Of a DNA stretch of 64,000 bases, positions 1 through 12,445 are shown one piece after another. The notes under the pieces were generated by a model. It searched no databases, had not been told where the DNA came from, and saw only the letters and a program-made list of their open reading frames with translations. The stretch comes from Mactra quadrangularis. Its lineage: Eukaryota; Mollusca; Bivalvia; Venerida; Mactridae. The stretch lies in assembly GCA_025267735.1 (NCBI GenBank), contig CM046304.1:9734001-9798000 (forward strand). Reading direction: 5' to 3'. The position numbers were made by a program, and so were the translations under genes. Numbering within the stretch: position 1 is the first letter of the stretch; the number at the start of each line of letters is the position of its first letter.

Positions 1-3000
1 ACCATTTTGAAAAACACGTGTCTCCAGGTTATATACGACTATATACACAACGTGAAACAACACTTATGGTTTTAATCATTTGGAAATGTTAACTTAGATT
101 GTTGTTGCTAAAGTGGTACAAAAGAAACATTGAAAACTTACGTCTTTTGGCAAAAGTTTGCTGAGCAAAAACTTCAATAAGTAGAAAAAGGCCGTGTCTC
201 CAGCTCTATGTTTAATATTTGCTTTGAAAAATAATAAATCTAAGGTTTGTTATTGCTTGTAATATGTATTTATTTTCCATATATGGGTAGTGACTTGTAT
301 GATTTTAAAGATATTCTACTGATACGAATATGAAATTCTAAGATTTTCTACGTTTTAGGGTTGTCTCCAAAACAGTCCTATGTTACCGTAACTATTTTTG
401 CATGGTTAAATTACTTTCCAAAATGTGTTGTTGTTAATTGTTAAACCGTTTACTAATACTACATTGAGTCAAATATCGTGGGAAACAAAGTTTGAATCTT
501 ATCTGTCCTAAGGAGAATGAACAAATTAACCCCAAACTCAAATTTTTAAATGTCGCATTTAAGAAACTATGCTTCCATAACGAGCGTAGCACAGTTGCTA
601 GTGACAATATAGGTGTTTTTACATTGAATTGTTGTTTGCCACTGTACATTGGTGTGATCAAGTGCAAGTAACGTGTACATTTATTATTACTTCTATATTT
701 ATTGAGGGAAACTTTAACGGAACACAGGGATTCCGTAACGACTATTCTCCGTAACAAGTATTTGACATACTATATGATATAATTTATGGAAGAAACAAGC
801 TGTTATTGTTTTCGATATTCCTCTTTTGATCATTTGATCATGTTAAAAGCAAATTTAGGCCTTAGCACTAACAATTACGGTACATTTGTAAGAAAACATA
901 TTTTAGTGCAGGTACAGAATGAAGGATAAATATGAAATCTGTGTAATGGATGACTGTCATAGTATTAATATTACAATTATTAATACATTCATTGACATAT
1001 TTCTTTAAGTGGAAAGAAAAAATGTTGATGTCTCTTTAATTGAGAATGAAAATTCATTTCGTTACGGAGTATAGAGGGCTTGTTACGGAACATAGATTGT
1101 AATAATAACGATTTAAGCGATCATTGAATTAAATTGAATGCATTTAACATTATCACAGTACTTTTACTACGTAAACAGACTAACTGAACGTTTTTCAGCC
1201 TTATATGATGAAAATTGATGAAAATAGTTGCGTCCGTGGAGATTTTCATATTTGACACACCTGTATGTGTTTCAGATTTGTAACAAAACAATATTTGTGT
1301 AACCAATTTATGCAAAATTATGGCCATAACAACAATAAAGAATATTTAACAAATTGGCAATGTCTGAATCGAATTAACAATGATTCTTACACATTAAAAC
1401 AATGACCTAAAAAAATCAGCATGTCTAAAGATTTGAGAATGTTAATATTATTCAAAAGTTTCATTTTATCTTGTGCGTTATCAGTTGAAATTTCCAGTTA
1501 TTGCTTCGAAAAAATATCTTCACCACTGATAACCAATCTCAACATGAGCACCCATCAGAGACGTTGCACAAAGACAATTTTAAACGTCTCTTGCACCTAC
1601 GACACATATATTCAAAATCCGAATAAAACAGCTAGGAATTTCGGAACGCATAAAATATGATGGAATATCTTATCAAATTTCTTTGAAGACCACATCTGCT
1701 AAGCTAACTTTAGATACCATACTATTTATTATTATTTAATGATATTCTTACTTTATTAACTTTTATCATGGGGTAAGTAACAAGTAAATACTTTAATAAG
1801 TGATTGCAATATTTTAATGAAAATAAAATATATTACAAAATAAATTTAGCAATACCAAAGTGTTTGCCAGTTCAATTTTAGAAATACTTTGTAAATACAC
1901 ATATGACAAAACAGTTTCCTTTCATTTTCGGTATATATCAAATGCAATGTTTGACCAAAGTTAAATTTAAGCTAAACTATGCATAAAATTTATAAAAATT
2001 GTTTCTGGATTTGATTTCATTCCAAAATGTGATTGTTAATATAGAATGTTTCTCACTAGTTTTAGTCTGATCGCGTCCTCGAGTTTTAATTCGCCCGGAT
2101 TTAAAATTACCCATTTTACTGCATAATAGTTATTTGGCCTACACTGTCACCAAAAATTATTATGTCAAACCCAAACGAATGGATTGTTAATATAATCATT
2201 TCCCATCGTGGTGCTTAGCATATGTTCCGTAACGCCGCTTAGCGTAGTAATTTTTCGCAAATAGCTAATTTATTGACTATTTATAATGTTCATCACGATC
2301 AGTGTCGTATATTTCATATATCTACATGGTATACACGCTAGAACATATCAGTAAAAGTGCATTTTAGTTAGGTTAATACCATCATACTTACTTCATATGT
2401 CTCATTTGTTATATTCAAAGCTCAGTATTATTGTAATTTTGTAATATGGCAACACTTAAACTTAAATTTTGTTAAAAACATAAGGAAATACTCTGTGCTG
2501 TTAATAAATCATACTATTGTATTGTTTAATCGATATTAAAATGCAGTTTTGTTCGAGTTGGCAAGACTTTCTAATTTTTACTATGTTCCGTAACTCCATG
2601 GCACATCAAATATGTCATTATGTATGAGCATTCAGTGTCATGTTTCAAACTAATTTACATTTTATTTTGTGCCTTATATGTTGTAGTTTTCATCAATTTA
2701 GAAAAGAATGGTCCACATGTCTGTATGTGACAAATACATATGTTGACATAATTGTGTTACGTTATCTTATCTTAACAACAAAATGATGATGACTTCTACA
2801 TGCGCTATTCTGACAATCATGTATATATTGCGAAGTAGTTTGCTTAAATTTGTTTCACTACTCACCATTGAATGCTATTCCATAGTTACATGGACAGAAA
2901 TACAGACTTGCATTTTAAAACTAGGTATCTACTACTTGAGCTCGTGGTTCTATGCTCCGTAACGTAGGAGTTGACGTATACTTTTTGAACTCGTATATCT

Positions 3001-3150
3001 GTCTCAGTCTTAAAATGGTGTGCGTTATATTTTCGTTTCGAGACCACGAAGGTTTGAATTTTGCAAATATGTTAAAAAATAAATGTTTACAGTAAGTTCA
3101 TTTTTCAACATTTCACTTTTCAAAATGGTAACGATTTCTGGAGAACGGCT
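1..3150. other. Non-coding region left of the duplication
   Basis: No coding region, RNA gene or mobile element is recognisable. The sequence is AT-rich and has no counterpart later in the window. The open frames here (for example 434-757 and 1,421-1,660) have low-complexity, AT-driven composition and no recognisable domain. The one notable property is a repeated CCGTAAC-type motif, listed separately. Confidence 0.6.
378..2963. repeat. Recurrent TATGYTCCGTAAC motif
   Basis: Copies of (T/C)TCCGTAAC, often preceded by TATG, lie at 731-739, 748-755, 2,225-2,233, 2,586-2,594 and 2,955-2,963. Inverted copies (GTTACGGA) lie at 1,061 and 1,082, and a related ACCGTAAC lies near 384. Several are spaced about 350-370 bases apart, but the sequence between them is not repeated. 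A second cluster with perfect palindromes is at 54,024-54,120. The role is unknown; a protein-binding site or the remnant of a repeat family are both possible. Confidence 0.5.
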
Positions 3151-4754
3151 GTTTGACACATCATGGATGTCTCCATCGTCGGAAACCCACGGTACTCATC
3201 CGTTATGAATATTATCGTTAACGTAATACCCTGGCTTACCGAGAATAGCTTTCTCATAATTCTACGCCGTTTGTCTTTTTAAAGACATTTCTTGTTAAGA
3301 ATACACTTGTTTACACAGTTATTTATTTAGATTGTTTCAAATATCGACGTAAATAATTAAGTGTCGGAATAATAGTTTAGATGCATGGCATAAAGTGAGC
3401 AGACAATGATTAGAGAATAAAAGTGTATAAATGTATAAACTATTATTATACCCGTTGTTTGATCCAGTAAGAACTTGCCATCATTAGTGATATCTACATT
3501 GAGGAAAGATAGGGTAATTGTCGCTCAGTAAGGATGTAGCTATCAGAGAATCCAAATTGCCCAGACTCTTCCAGGACGACAGACATTATCTGATTGTAAT
3601 TGGTATGTTTTCGTCTAGCTTCAACTGAACCATTGATTGCATGTGTCTGTGGCAAGTTGTTATCGACGTGTTTATTTTGATGAATATCTTCTTGTCATTT
3701 GTAGTCTATAGGTTTTAAATGTAAAATCTTGTCATTATGATCAAACTCAAATTTTATTATTGCATTAACGCTATTCTACGCACGCCTAGACTGTTATATA
3801 ATCAACAAATCATAAACATTTCATTTCATGCTTCATATTATTGCTGTGTCTTTTACATTACAAGATTTTCACATTAATTTTTCTTTATTATAAAAATTAT
3901 GTGAATTATATTTTACGATTATATATATCATAGAATATTGCTTTTAATCAGATACGCTATGTAAGCAAGTTGTTTTATTACAATGTTTATTATAATTATC
4001 GTTTTATTCATTCGTGACATACTAGCATATTGTCCCAGTTAAGCTTACACTTTCCTTCGAAACATGCTTAAACAAGAAATGCATTACAGTTTACACGAGA
4101 TTAAGATTAACGTACAATCCTGATGTATGGGTAATATTTGTCTTTTACACGCAACACTTAGTACATTTATAGATCCTCTAAACCCCTTTGATAGTAGACA
4201 CTTCTGTAAGTAATTATACAGTTGGAAATGTGTTTGTTAAGAAAACTTTCTAAGGAATATAAAACTTGATGATAAAGAAAACTCTAGAGAGAAATAAGTT
4301 ATTTACTGATCAGATGTATTTTAGAATATAATATTTTACTTGCAGATAAGAAGCGTTCCACACTGACATTAAACGTCCTATCAAATTGTGTTCTTTAGAG
4401 TGGTTATGGTATTTGTAGATTTTGTATTGGATTGCAGCAGACGGTAGTCCTGTATTGTTTCTAAAAACTCTATTTTTAGGACAATTTGGAAAACATTCAA
4501 TGTAGACTCCTAATTTGTAGTTAACTATTGTAACTGTAGCCTGACGCTGTATATATGTATTGTTTATGTGAAGGGAAATCGACACTTCTTATGGAATAGC
4601 CGGAAGGACAAAGCATACAATAAGATAAACTTCCATATCACTTACTGGTTTATCTAAGTGTAATGTTGGCGTCAAAGTTTCCAACTTTTGGTAAAAACTG
4701 AACATAAAAAAGAATATGCATCAGTCTGATTCCTTCTGACAAAAACTAAACTAC

Positions 4755-4945
4755 TTAAAGATCTCCGGTGTTAATATTTCCACTCAATAATTTAATCAGA
4801 TATTCACAACAAGTGACGTAGAGAGGTATCAAGAGAACTCTATATAAACAGAACAATCTATTTACTAGACACTTGTCAGTGTTTGATTAAGTTTGCTGTG
4901 AAAGGTTTATGTGAGAATTTCAGTTGAAGCAATAACATGATTTAG
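4755..4945. repeat. Internal repeated module, first copy in A
   Basis: A module of about 190 bases containing 'CACTCAATAATTTAATCAGA' and 'GACACTTGTCA' occurs here and again at about 8,125-8,310 in the same copy. It also occurs at 18,870-19,015 (copy C) and at 50,800-50,970 and 56,510-56,690 (copy B). The unit therefore carries an older internal duplication with a spacing of about 3.4-5.7 kb, older than the A/B/C split. No coding frame is kept across the five copies. Confidence 0.75.
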
Positions 4946-7900
4946 TAAACACTGTCTGTATTCAACGATTTTTAATCAGTTAGATGTTTGGGGGCTATAC
5001 CAGTCCAAACAGTACAAATGTCCCTTGTTGTGTTACTTCCTAGACAATATTAATAATCATTCATGTAATCTCTTGCTAGTAAACACTTCTATGAGTAAGT
5101 AAACTGTTTGAAATTAAGTTGTAAACAAAACTATCAAAGAATAATAAAGAAGTCTCTTGCGAGAAAAGTAAACGCATTATAAGACAGTTACGCTCTATAT
5201 ATTAATGTTATAGTTGTCTCAAAATAGCACCCTGTGATTAGATGTGTATTAATGTAAAACATGTTATGTGGAAAAAGATCTGATGAGAAAATATTGAAAT
5301 CATATATGAAATTCGATTTTTGAGCTCACTTTTTCCAACCCGATGATCGGCTTAATCTAGCGTAAGATAAGTTAGATTACCAATGTAATACTATATTGTT
5401 TCAAAATAAATTGTATCTTATATTCTCAATAAATGATGAGAACTGAAAACAAGATAGGATTAATATTTTCATTTAACACATGAATTGTGGACTGAAAGTC
5501 CTTAAGCATCGAATCAACAAATCCAATTAGACACTGAAGTCATTTGAAATACGTCTATAAATTATGAACCGTTATTATTTAACCTACTGATTCGAAATAA
5601 CAAACTTCGTACGCAATCCAATTATTTCCATCATAAGTTTATATAAAAGCTTTGATTATAGAACCTTTTTATTTGTCTTGGACCTATTTACATCGTATTG
5701 ACTTACAACTTCATTGTACAAGAATTACTGATAAGTTTACTGGCACTGATTGAGGAAAAACAAATGATTTCTTACAATAAGACTAAATTATTTTCTGACA
5801 CGATTTCCAAGTCTATATTGATTTCATTCTTTTCTTTTTCGAGTGTTTTTGCAGCATGTCAGTTTTGACTGATTAATAATGTTACGAAAGTGAAACAAGG
5901 AGGTCACGTTCTTATTAGGGGCATGCGTTTTGCTTTTCAATAGAATGATTTGTCATTTTTTAGCAATACAATTAAACATAAAAAGTATATGTAAAAGTAT
6001 ATATACAAAGATATGAAGTACATTTAGTAAGCAGAGAAGAAGTGTATCGTAAATTGCTTAATTTAAAAGAGGTGAAAGATACAGGTAAATAAAATTCAAG
6101 TTTTGTTGTTTTTTGCTATTTAATTATTGTTTGAATTCACTTCTTATGGACCAATGGTAAATTATGATTTAAAATATGTTTTCTTAATTCTCTAAGTTAA
6201 GCACATACTAGTAACAAATTGTGTTCTTATTCAGATAGATTCCTGCTACAGTTTAAACATATACATTGGGGGCGTTATTATTTTGCCCTTTTTTAATTGT
6301 TAGAGTGTGAGACGAAATACAGAATTTACTGCACGCTATTCCAAATTAGTTTTTTATTGTTGAGATAAGGTGCGAGAATAAAATCAAGTTTAAAATTACA
6401 ATAAGCTTCAAGCTTGTGATGTTATTGATGTTCGCCTACCAACTTAGTTAAAGATATCTATTTTTGTTTTGTTTTTATAATTTGTAAAATATCAAATATA
6501 TGACATTCCAGTGTGATCTAATATCAATTTAAACTGACATGCATAATTACTGGTATAAGTAATTCTGTAATTCAGAGAAAGATGTCAAGACATAAGTTAT
6601 GTGATTCATTTTTAGCTTACTTTTATCGTTATCTAAATTGTGTAAACATGTTTGTAAAACTTGACACTCTTACAGCTGCCTTTGTAAGTGATACCAAAAC
6701 TGATCTTGCAAATTATTAATGTTAGCAATTGTATTCATCATTAAAATTCCCATTCTGTACAAGAATCAGTTAAATGTTACATTGGAGAACTATTGTATCC
6801 GGTGACGACGATAATACATAATTTGGATTTTTTCATTCACCTTTACACGTTCTTTATGCATCTTGTTTATTATGCCATGTTTGCCTCAGATTATTACAGT
6901 ATCATATTAATATATTTATTTATGACAAAAAAGATTAACTAGATTTTATTAATGATGAACAAACACATTTGAGAAAAAACATTTTAATTTAAGATATGAC
7001 TGTTAACAAGTGATAGCCTATAATCCGTTTTACTTAAATAAGAAAGTTTGAATTATTCCACGGTGACTGATGCGACTCATTTAAATACGGTGGCAGCGTC
7101 GACTCAGCAAGCAGGCGTTATTAAACCGCTTAAACTATTCGTTTGCTTCACCAAAGTTTAAAACATACAATCTTCAAGATTGTTAGATCTCACGAAACCA
7201 CTGTGCAAGTAGTTATGTTTTGACAGTTGAGAAAAACGAACTATACTGAAACAGATATTACAGAAAGTTTGTTGTGACAGATTTCAAGTTAGGAACATAA
7301 TAAAATTACTTTTGTTCTATTACTTCAAGCGTGAAGCATCAATATTCATATAAATAAGCTAAACCACATTTTACATATTATATGTGAACATACTAAATAA
7401 AAGATCAATGTGTCAGCCTATAACATAACACATTAGACCACTTGAAATGTTTCTTCTTTCGATATATCAGTCATTTCCACGTACGAGCTTGTGTGGCTTT
7501 TGTCGCGACAAATGATAATCATACTGCGTATTTCCTATTGATATAGACGAGTTTAAATAACATGTTTACAGTTTACATTTGAATCTTGTCATTGTTTTCA
7601 AGCAATTGAAAGGATTCGTCTTAATGAAACATGCACAGAATTCATTTAGAGATATTGAGAAAGTGCCCGGTTTTCAAATATCATAATATCAAAGAAGATG
7701 AAATTAACAAGTAAATGTATTTCTACAATATATACAAGTGTAAATTTAGTATTTTCCTACTTTTAGTACTTTTACTATATGTACAGTGTTTTTAATAATA
7801 TTGTCGAAAACAACGATTGCTGTTGCAAAATCTAACAATAAATGCTAAAGTTTATTTTCTTCCCGAATTTCACTTACCAAATTCAAGGAGTCAATAGCGT

Positions 7901-8124
7901 TTCATATATTTAGGTGTTCTAGTTTTCTGCTGAAAGTCTAGAAATGATATAACATATATAGAAAACTCTAAACTGATTCGTTGTACTAAAAGTCTGTCAT
8001 ATTAACCAGTTGATACATATCATTTGTTACGTATTTCTATGAACTTTTAAATAGCTGTCTATTCTAAACCAAGGGTTTTACAAACATATAATAGAGTTCT
8101 ACTGAAGACGATTCAACAGCTGAA

Positions 8125-8310
8125 AATCTCTGGCGTAAAAAATTCCACTCAATAATTTAATCAGATATTCACAACACGTGTCATAGAGAGGTATTGAGGG
8201 AATTTTATATAAACAGAACAATAATCCATTTATTAGACACTTGTCAATGTTTGATTAAGATTGCTGTGAAAGGTTTATGTGAGAATTTTACTTGAATCAA
8301 TAAACTCAAC
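8125..8310. repeat. Internal repeated module, second copy in A
   Basis: This is the paralogue of 4,755-4,945 inside the same duplication unit. It differs by scattered substitutions and small indels, and it precedes a stretch (8,330-8,520) with no counterpart after the first module. The copy-C relative at 18,870 matches this one better than the first. Confidence 0.75.
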
Positions 8311-8608
8311 AATATTATAGGAATGAACATTCTAGCATTATATTTATTTGTTATGTATATCATCATGTCACAGTGTAGGCATATACACCGCTATGAATCT
8401 GTGTATAAATCTGTATATACACCTGTATTAGGAAATGTGTGAGAAAACTTTAGAATTTAAAAAGCCAATTCTTTTAATAAAACTGTTAAATCATTTAAAA
8501 ATAACGCCGAATGGTTCTAACCTGCTCCGGGTATTCATTTACAATATAATATTGTGTCGCTAAAAAGTATATACAAAGTATGCACTCACACGTTGATCAG
8601 TAACCAAA

Positions 8609-9030
8609 CAAGAGGGCTATGATAGTCCTTAATCGCTCACCTGAGTTAAGTTGGTTTGGTAAAGAAATTGTAACTGTTGGTGATCATGGGGCAAATGTTT
8701 ATACAAAGAAAGAACTAAAGCACAAAAATAGAGGAAACGTTTTCTATTCAGGGAAGGGTAATCGTGACAAATATTCTTAGATTTCATGGGTGTCGGCTGA
8801 ACTATGTATTCTCTATAGTGTTAACATGGGTTCGGCTTTATCTGACCTAGTGACCTATTTTTTATTCACTATTACCTATTATCAATCTCCTAGATTTCAT
8901 TGAGAGTTACAGTATGATCAAGTTTCATTGACATTGGTTCACAAATGTGAAATTGTTCACGGACGACTGACGACTGACGACGGATGGACTGACAATGGAC
9001 AAACGTCGACCACAAAAGCTAACTCATTTA
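8609..9030. repeat. Dispersed 'CGCTCACCTGAG' repeat, copy A
   Basis: The stretch starts with 'AATCGCTCACCTGAG' and ends near a 'GACGACGGATGGACTGACAA' segment. From memory, both are hallmarks of an abundant, often intronic repeat of bivalve genomes; that is recalled and not checked. It also occurs at about 57,005-57,445 in copy B, where an internal segment of about 50 bases is kept that is missing here ('TTCTTAGATTTC' joins directly to 'ATGGGTGTC'). A shorter relative starts near 21,886. Confidence 0.55.
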
Positions 9031-10896
9031 TTTAGTGTATTTGTTTTAAAAAAGGTCGTTCATATCTTTCGTTTCTGATTTCTTGTCATAAGAGAAAACT
9101 TTACTAGCCTAAGATAATAAAAACTATAAGAAAATTAAATGTACTTTGGTTCTTTTATGTAAGTGTTAAACTTAGATAGTATTTAGATATAAAATAATTT
9201 GCTATAAGACGCAAACTGTATACTAGTGTTTTGATCTTGTACATTATCATACATTCAAGACAACATGAAAACTGTAGAGGGAAATTTATTATCCTGTGAA
9301 ATAACTTCGAGATATTTATATCATACGTGGGCTAACTTCTATTCTATATTATTTATGATGTACTTGTCGTTGTCATTAACTCAGGGAAGATGTCAGATAT
9401 TGTTGAACTATCTAGACGTTACTTCTACCTGTTACATATTAATTTTTGTCATGCGTCTCCAAATTGATTGAAATCGTATTTTGATTTTTTCATACAATCC
9501 TTTGCTAGTGTTTTTATCAACAAGACAGGCAATTTAGTCAGGCAATAATAGATGTATGATCATCACAAAAAAAATGTTCGTTGCTCACTAAAGTGTAGGT
9601 TGTTAATATAAGAATAATGAGATAATGTATTGTATCTTCTGTCTTTTAGTGTAACAAATTTATATGATTAGTTAAGTTAGTTATTTAGGTGTGTGTTAAT
9701 ATACATAACATTAATGAGTATTTATATAATATAGGTTTGGTTGTTTGTTGGTATATTTGTCAACTTATTACAAAAGTTAAGAGAAGAAAAGGGAGATAAT
9801 ACAGTGCATTTTAAAATAATACTTTAATTCATATCGTGTATGTTGAATGTGGTCAGGATCTATACTGAACTGTTGTAAACATGATTGGAATTTCTTCCGG
9901 AAATTTTGTTTTGTTATTTTACAACAATTGAATAAACTTTAATGTAACCATTCATATTTACTAAACAGAGCAAATTACATGTTACCAAGAAATGTTACAG
10001 GGATACTTCGGTATATTTAAACAATACTCTATTCCGTAAAACCAACTTTGATGTATGCTAAATTTGACATCTACAGACTACATACTGTATAATGAGATCT
10101 TTACATCCCTCTTGCATTTACACAAATTATTGTGAACAATGCAGCCATATTTCGCAAAGCATGTTTATGTTTTGCTATCGTATGTATCCTCACTATGCCT
10201 TTAAGTGATACAGCTTATGTTATTTACTAGATTTAAACACTGTGTCCATGATTTTAGTAAACAAACAAATATACAAAATAACACTTGCTCACACACCTGC
10301 AATACAATTCCTATCTCAACAAAACACTACATGTGAGATATATATTATACCTGAAAACAGCTGTTTTATCTAATTAATCAAAGAAATTGGTCGTGTAGAA
10401 GCCAAAATAGTATTTGACATTTGTATTAATGTTACATTGATGATCTTATTATGTTACATTAACTGTAATTGTCAACTAACCAGAAGAAATGTTAGTAGAG
10501 TAGCAGTTAAACATAATTAATGTATAAAAACATAATTCCGACACATTTCGATTGACTTAGAGACGTCGACATCTATTAGGCTATAAGAGTAAAATCTAAT
10601 TTAGTAAATCACTTGTCAATAATATGACTTAAACAAAATGGTAATAATGTATGACATTAACTGTACTACTGTGTAAGTTAAACCTAAAGTTAGTATCACT
10701 TTATGTACATGTTAATACTTGCTCATTAATTGTTCATATTTTTGTCCCAATACATATATACCAGTAGGTGGTGGCTTTTAATAAGCATTACCTGATTTAA
10801 TTTACGTACATACATAATTAATACTCGCAAATGAAGACATTGCGTAAAAAGAAAAGATATCAAAATCATATTTTCTTAATGCAATAGTTGTTACAG

Positions 10897-11060
10897 CAAA
10901 TTTAGATATTTATAAAACTGTCACGTGGCACCCGGAGAGTTTCAAAGATGACTTTGTCACGTTGATACCCAATCTCTACGCAGATGGAGACTGTGAGATA
11001 CTGTCAATTTATTCAACAGATTTTGGCCCAAAACAAGCGAAAAGCAAAACTAAGTTTTAA
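10897..11060 (+). CDS. Candidate terminal exon, copy A (unrecognised)
   Basis: An open stretch of 54 codons follows a splice-acceptor-like 'TTGTTACAG' and ends in TAA. It is visibly richer in G and C than its surroundings and encodes a peptide with mixed composition (for example TVTWHPESFKDDF and YADGDCEILSIY), unlike the lysine- and asparagine-rich noise around it. The same stretch is intact in copy B at 59,641-59,804. There it is also preceded in frame by an ATG at 59,601, which is ATA in copy A. Copy C has unrelated sequence at this place. I do not recognise the protein family. Because A and B are nearly identical over this whole interval, sequence identity alone does not show selection. 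It may be the last exon of a duplicated host gene, or chance. Confidence 0.3.
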
Positions 11061-11812
11061 CTATTTCTAAGACATGAATCTGTCAGAAGTAAAACCAACA
11101 TAAAATTATATGGAAACATTTGACAGTTATTTAGAAAAGCATTAGAAAATAGTTTTTAGTGCTTTTAAGTAACAATTGTCACTTACGAGACTACATTACC
11201 TGTATTCCAATCTTCTCTTTTGATAACTAATATTGTTTGTTTAGAAATATTTAGTTATTTTTCTCTCAATTGAAGTCCTATATTATGAGAGTTTTATAAA
11301 AGTGATATTGAAAGCTAATCAGGGTAAGTCTAATAAACAGTAAATGGAACAGTAAGTAATTACATGTGAAAAAGACAACAAATGACCAATGATATTGTCA
11401 GAAAAGGAAAAACATCATCTGCTGTTAAAGATATAACACCTTCATACAGGACAGGATCAGACAAACACACTGACAATTTTTATTTGTTGAAACGTTTGTA
11501 GTTCATCAACGAGCATTATAATACATATAGTTTTGTAACTAAAGACAATGTGTGAAGTTAGAAATAATAAAGACATATTTATGATCTATTATCGTGGTTA
11601 CTTTAGAATGCCAACAGTTAGTTATTAACATTTACAAAACAATATTCTGATATTAAGTATCGCAGCAAGTAATAACATCTTTTATGAGGTGATCTGTTAT
11701 CGTGGGAACTTCAGAATGCAGGCAGTTATTTACATTTAAAAACAAGCAAGAAATAATATGTTTTATGAGGTGTATGGAATTCTACCTTATTTGGTTTTAT
11801 TGGACTTTACAG

Positions 11813-11858
11813 CGCTACCAACTACGTTACTTACCCGGGTTACGCTACATATAACAAA
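11813..11858 (+). CDS. Candidate short exon, copy A (unrecognised)
   Basis: A 46-base, GC-rich island sits between a pyrimidine-rich acceptor ('TTATTGGACTTTACAG') and a consensus donor (GTAAGTACG). The counterpart in B (60,556-60,601) is identical. In copy C (25,749-25,793) it is 45 bases and several bases differ, but both splice signals are unchanged. In C one frame reads a 15-residue peptide (RYNYVTNPGGVTYNK); in A the matching frame reads ATNYVTYPGYATYNK after a one-base length change. Short open frames arise easily, so the retained splice signals in three copies are the main argument. Function unknown. Confidence 0.3.
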
Positions 11859-12247
11859 GTAAGTACGTGAAACAATACATTATGACGATGAAGTAGGAGT
11901 CCAAGTATCGTTTTTCAATCATTTAATTTATCGTTTTTATTTAGATGAAAATAATGTGTAATAATGAATGAATTAACATTATACACAACATCAGTACTGG
12001 TATGTCATTTTCTGAATCAGATACAAAATCATATTTTAATAAAGTGAAAATCACTACCCTGTACTTGCTAGATATCATCTTCAACATAAAGATCAACACG
12101 AGTTGCTTCGTTGTGATTTTCGGTTATATGCTATATTATAGTGAATATATTCTGTGTTTTACTTGCCCAGTTATGACGATGAATGTCGCCTAGTTGTTCG
12201 AGCATTAAATACTTTCATGCATATCTATGAGATTTCTTTTCTTGCAG

Positions 12248-12445
12248 ACATCAATACTGAAGACAACATACATAGTACAACAGAGAGTTATTCTACCACA
12301 TTCTCCAAGAGCCATGCTATCATTTGTATGTCTAGATAAACAAATGTATTTTTTCAAAAATTGGCGTGAGTATGGCTGTAATCGAATCCCCAAATTTCGC
12401 TTCCGTAACAAAGATCACGGGTTTACGTTAAGCATTCATTTGTAA
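12248..12445 (+). CDS. Candidate terminal exon 2, copy A (unrecognised)
   Basis: A 198-base open stretch follows a textbook acceptor (TTTCTTTTCTTGCAG) and ends in TAA. It encodes about 65 residues, including RAMLSFVCLDKQMYFFKNW and RFRNKDHGF. Copy C has the same acceptor with the exon starting at 43,994, but a 2-base insertion near 44,030 shifts the frame. The local peptide (RAMQSFICLDKQMYF) is then found in the other frame. An overlapping alternative exon starting after 'TTACTTGCCCAG' (about 12,172) is open in both copies (YDDECRLVVRALNTF) and continues through the first acceptor. The relation of these frames is unresolved. No domain is recognised; this could be a decayed host exon. Confidence 0.28.
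   Translation, partial: TSILKTTYIVQQRVILPHSPRAMLSFVCLDKQMYFFKNWREYGCNRIPKFRFRNKDHGFTLSIHL

Noticed and set aside
434..757. 107-codon reverse-strand frame
   Set aside because: No start context, domain or counterpart. Composition matches the surrounding AT-rich non-coding DNA.
4310..4585. 91-codon reverse-strand frame with acceptor- and donor-like edges
   Set aside because: Copy B (about 50,385-50,600) has different-length indels that shift the frame and introduce stops. The two copies favour different frames, so coding is not supported.
9265..9471. ATG-initiated frame in copy A with a longer-looking relative at 57,686-57,880 in B
   Set aside because: Only the first 20 or so codons agree. 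A five-base insertion in A and a three-base difference upstream change the frame after that, and no domain is recognisable.
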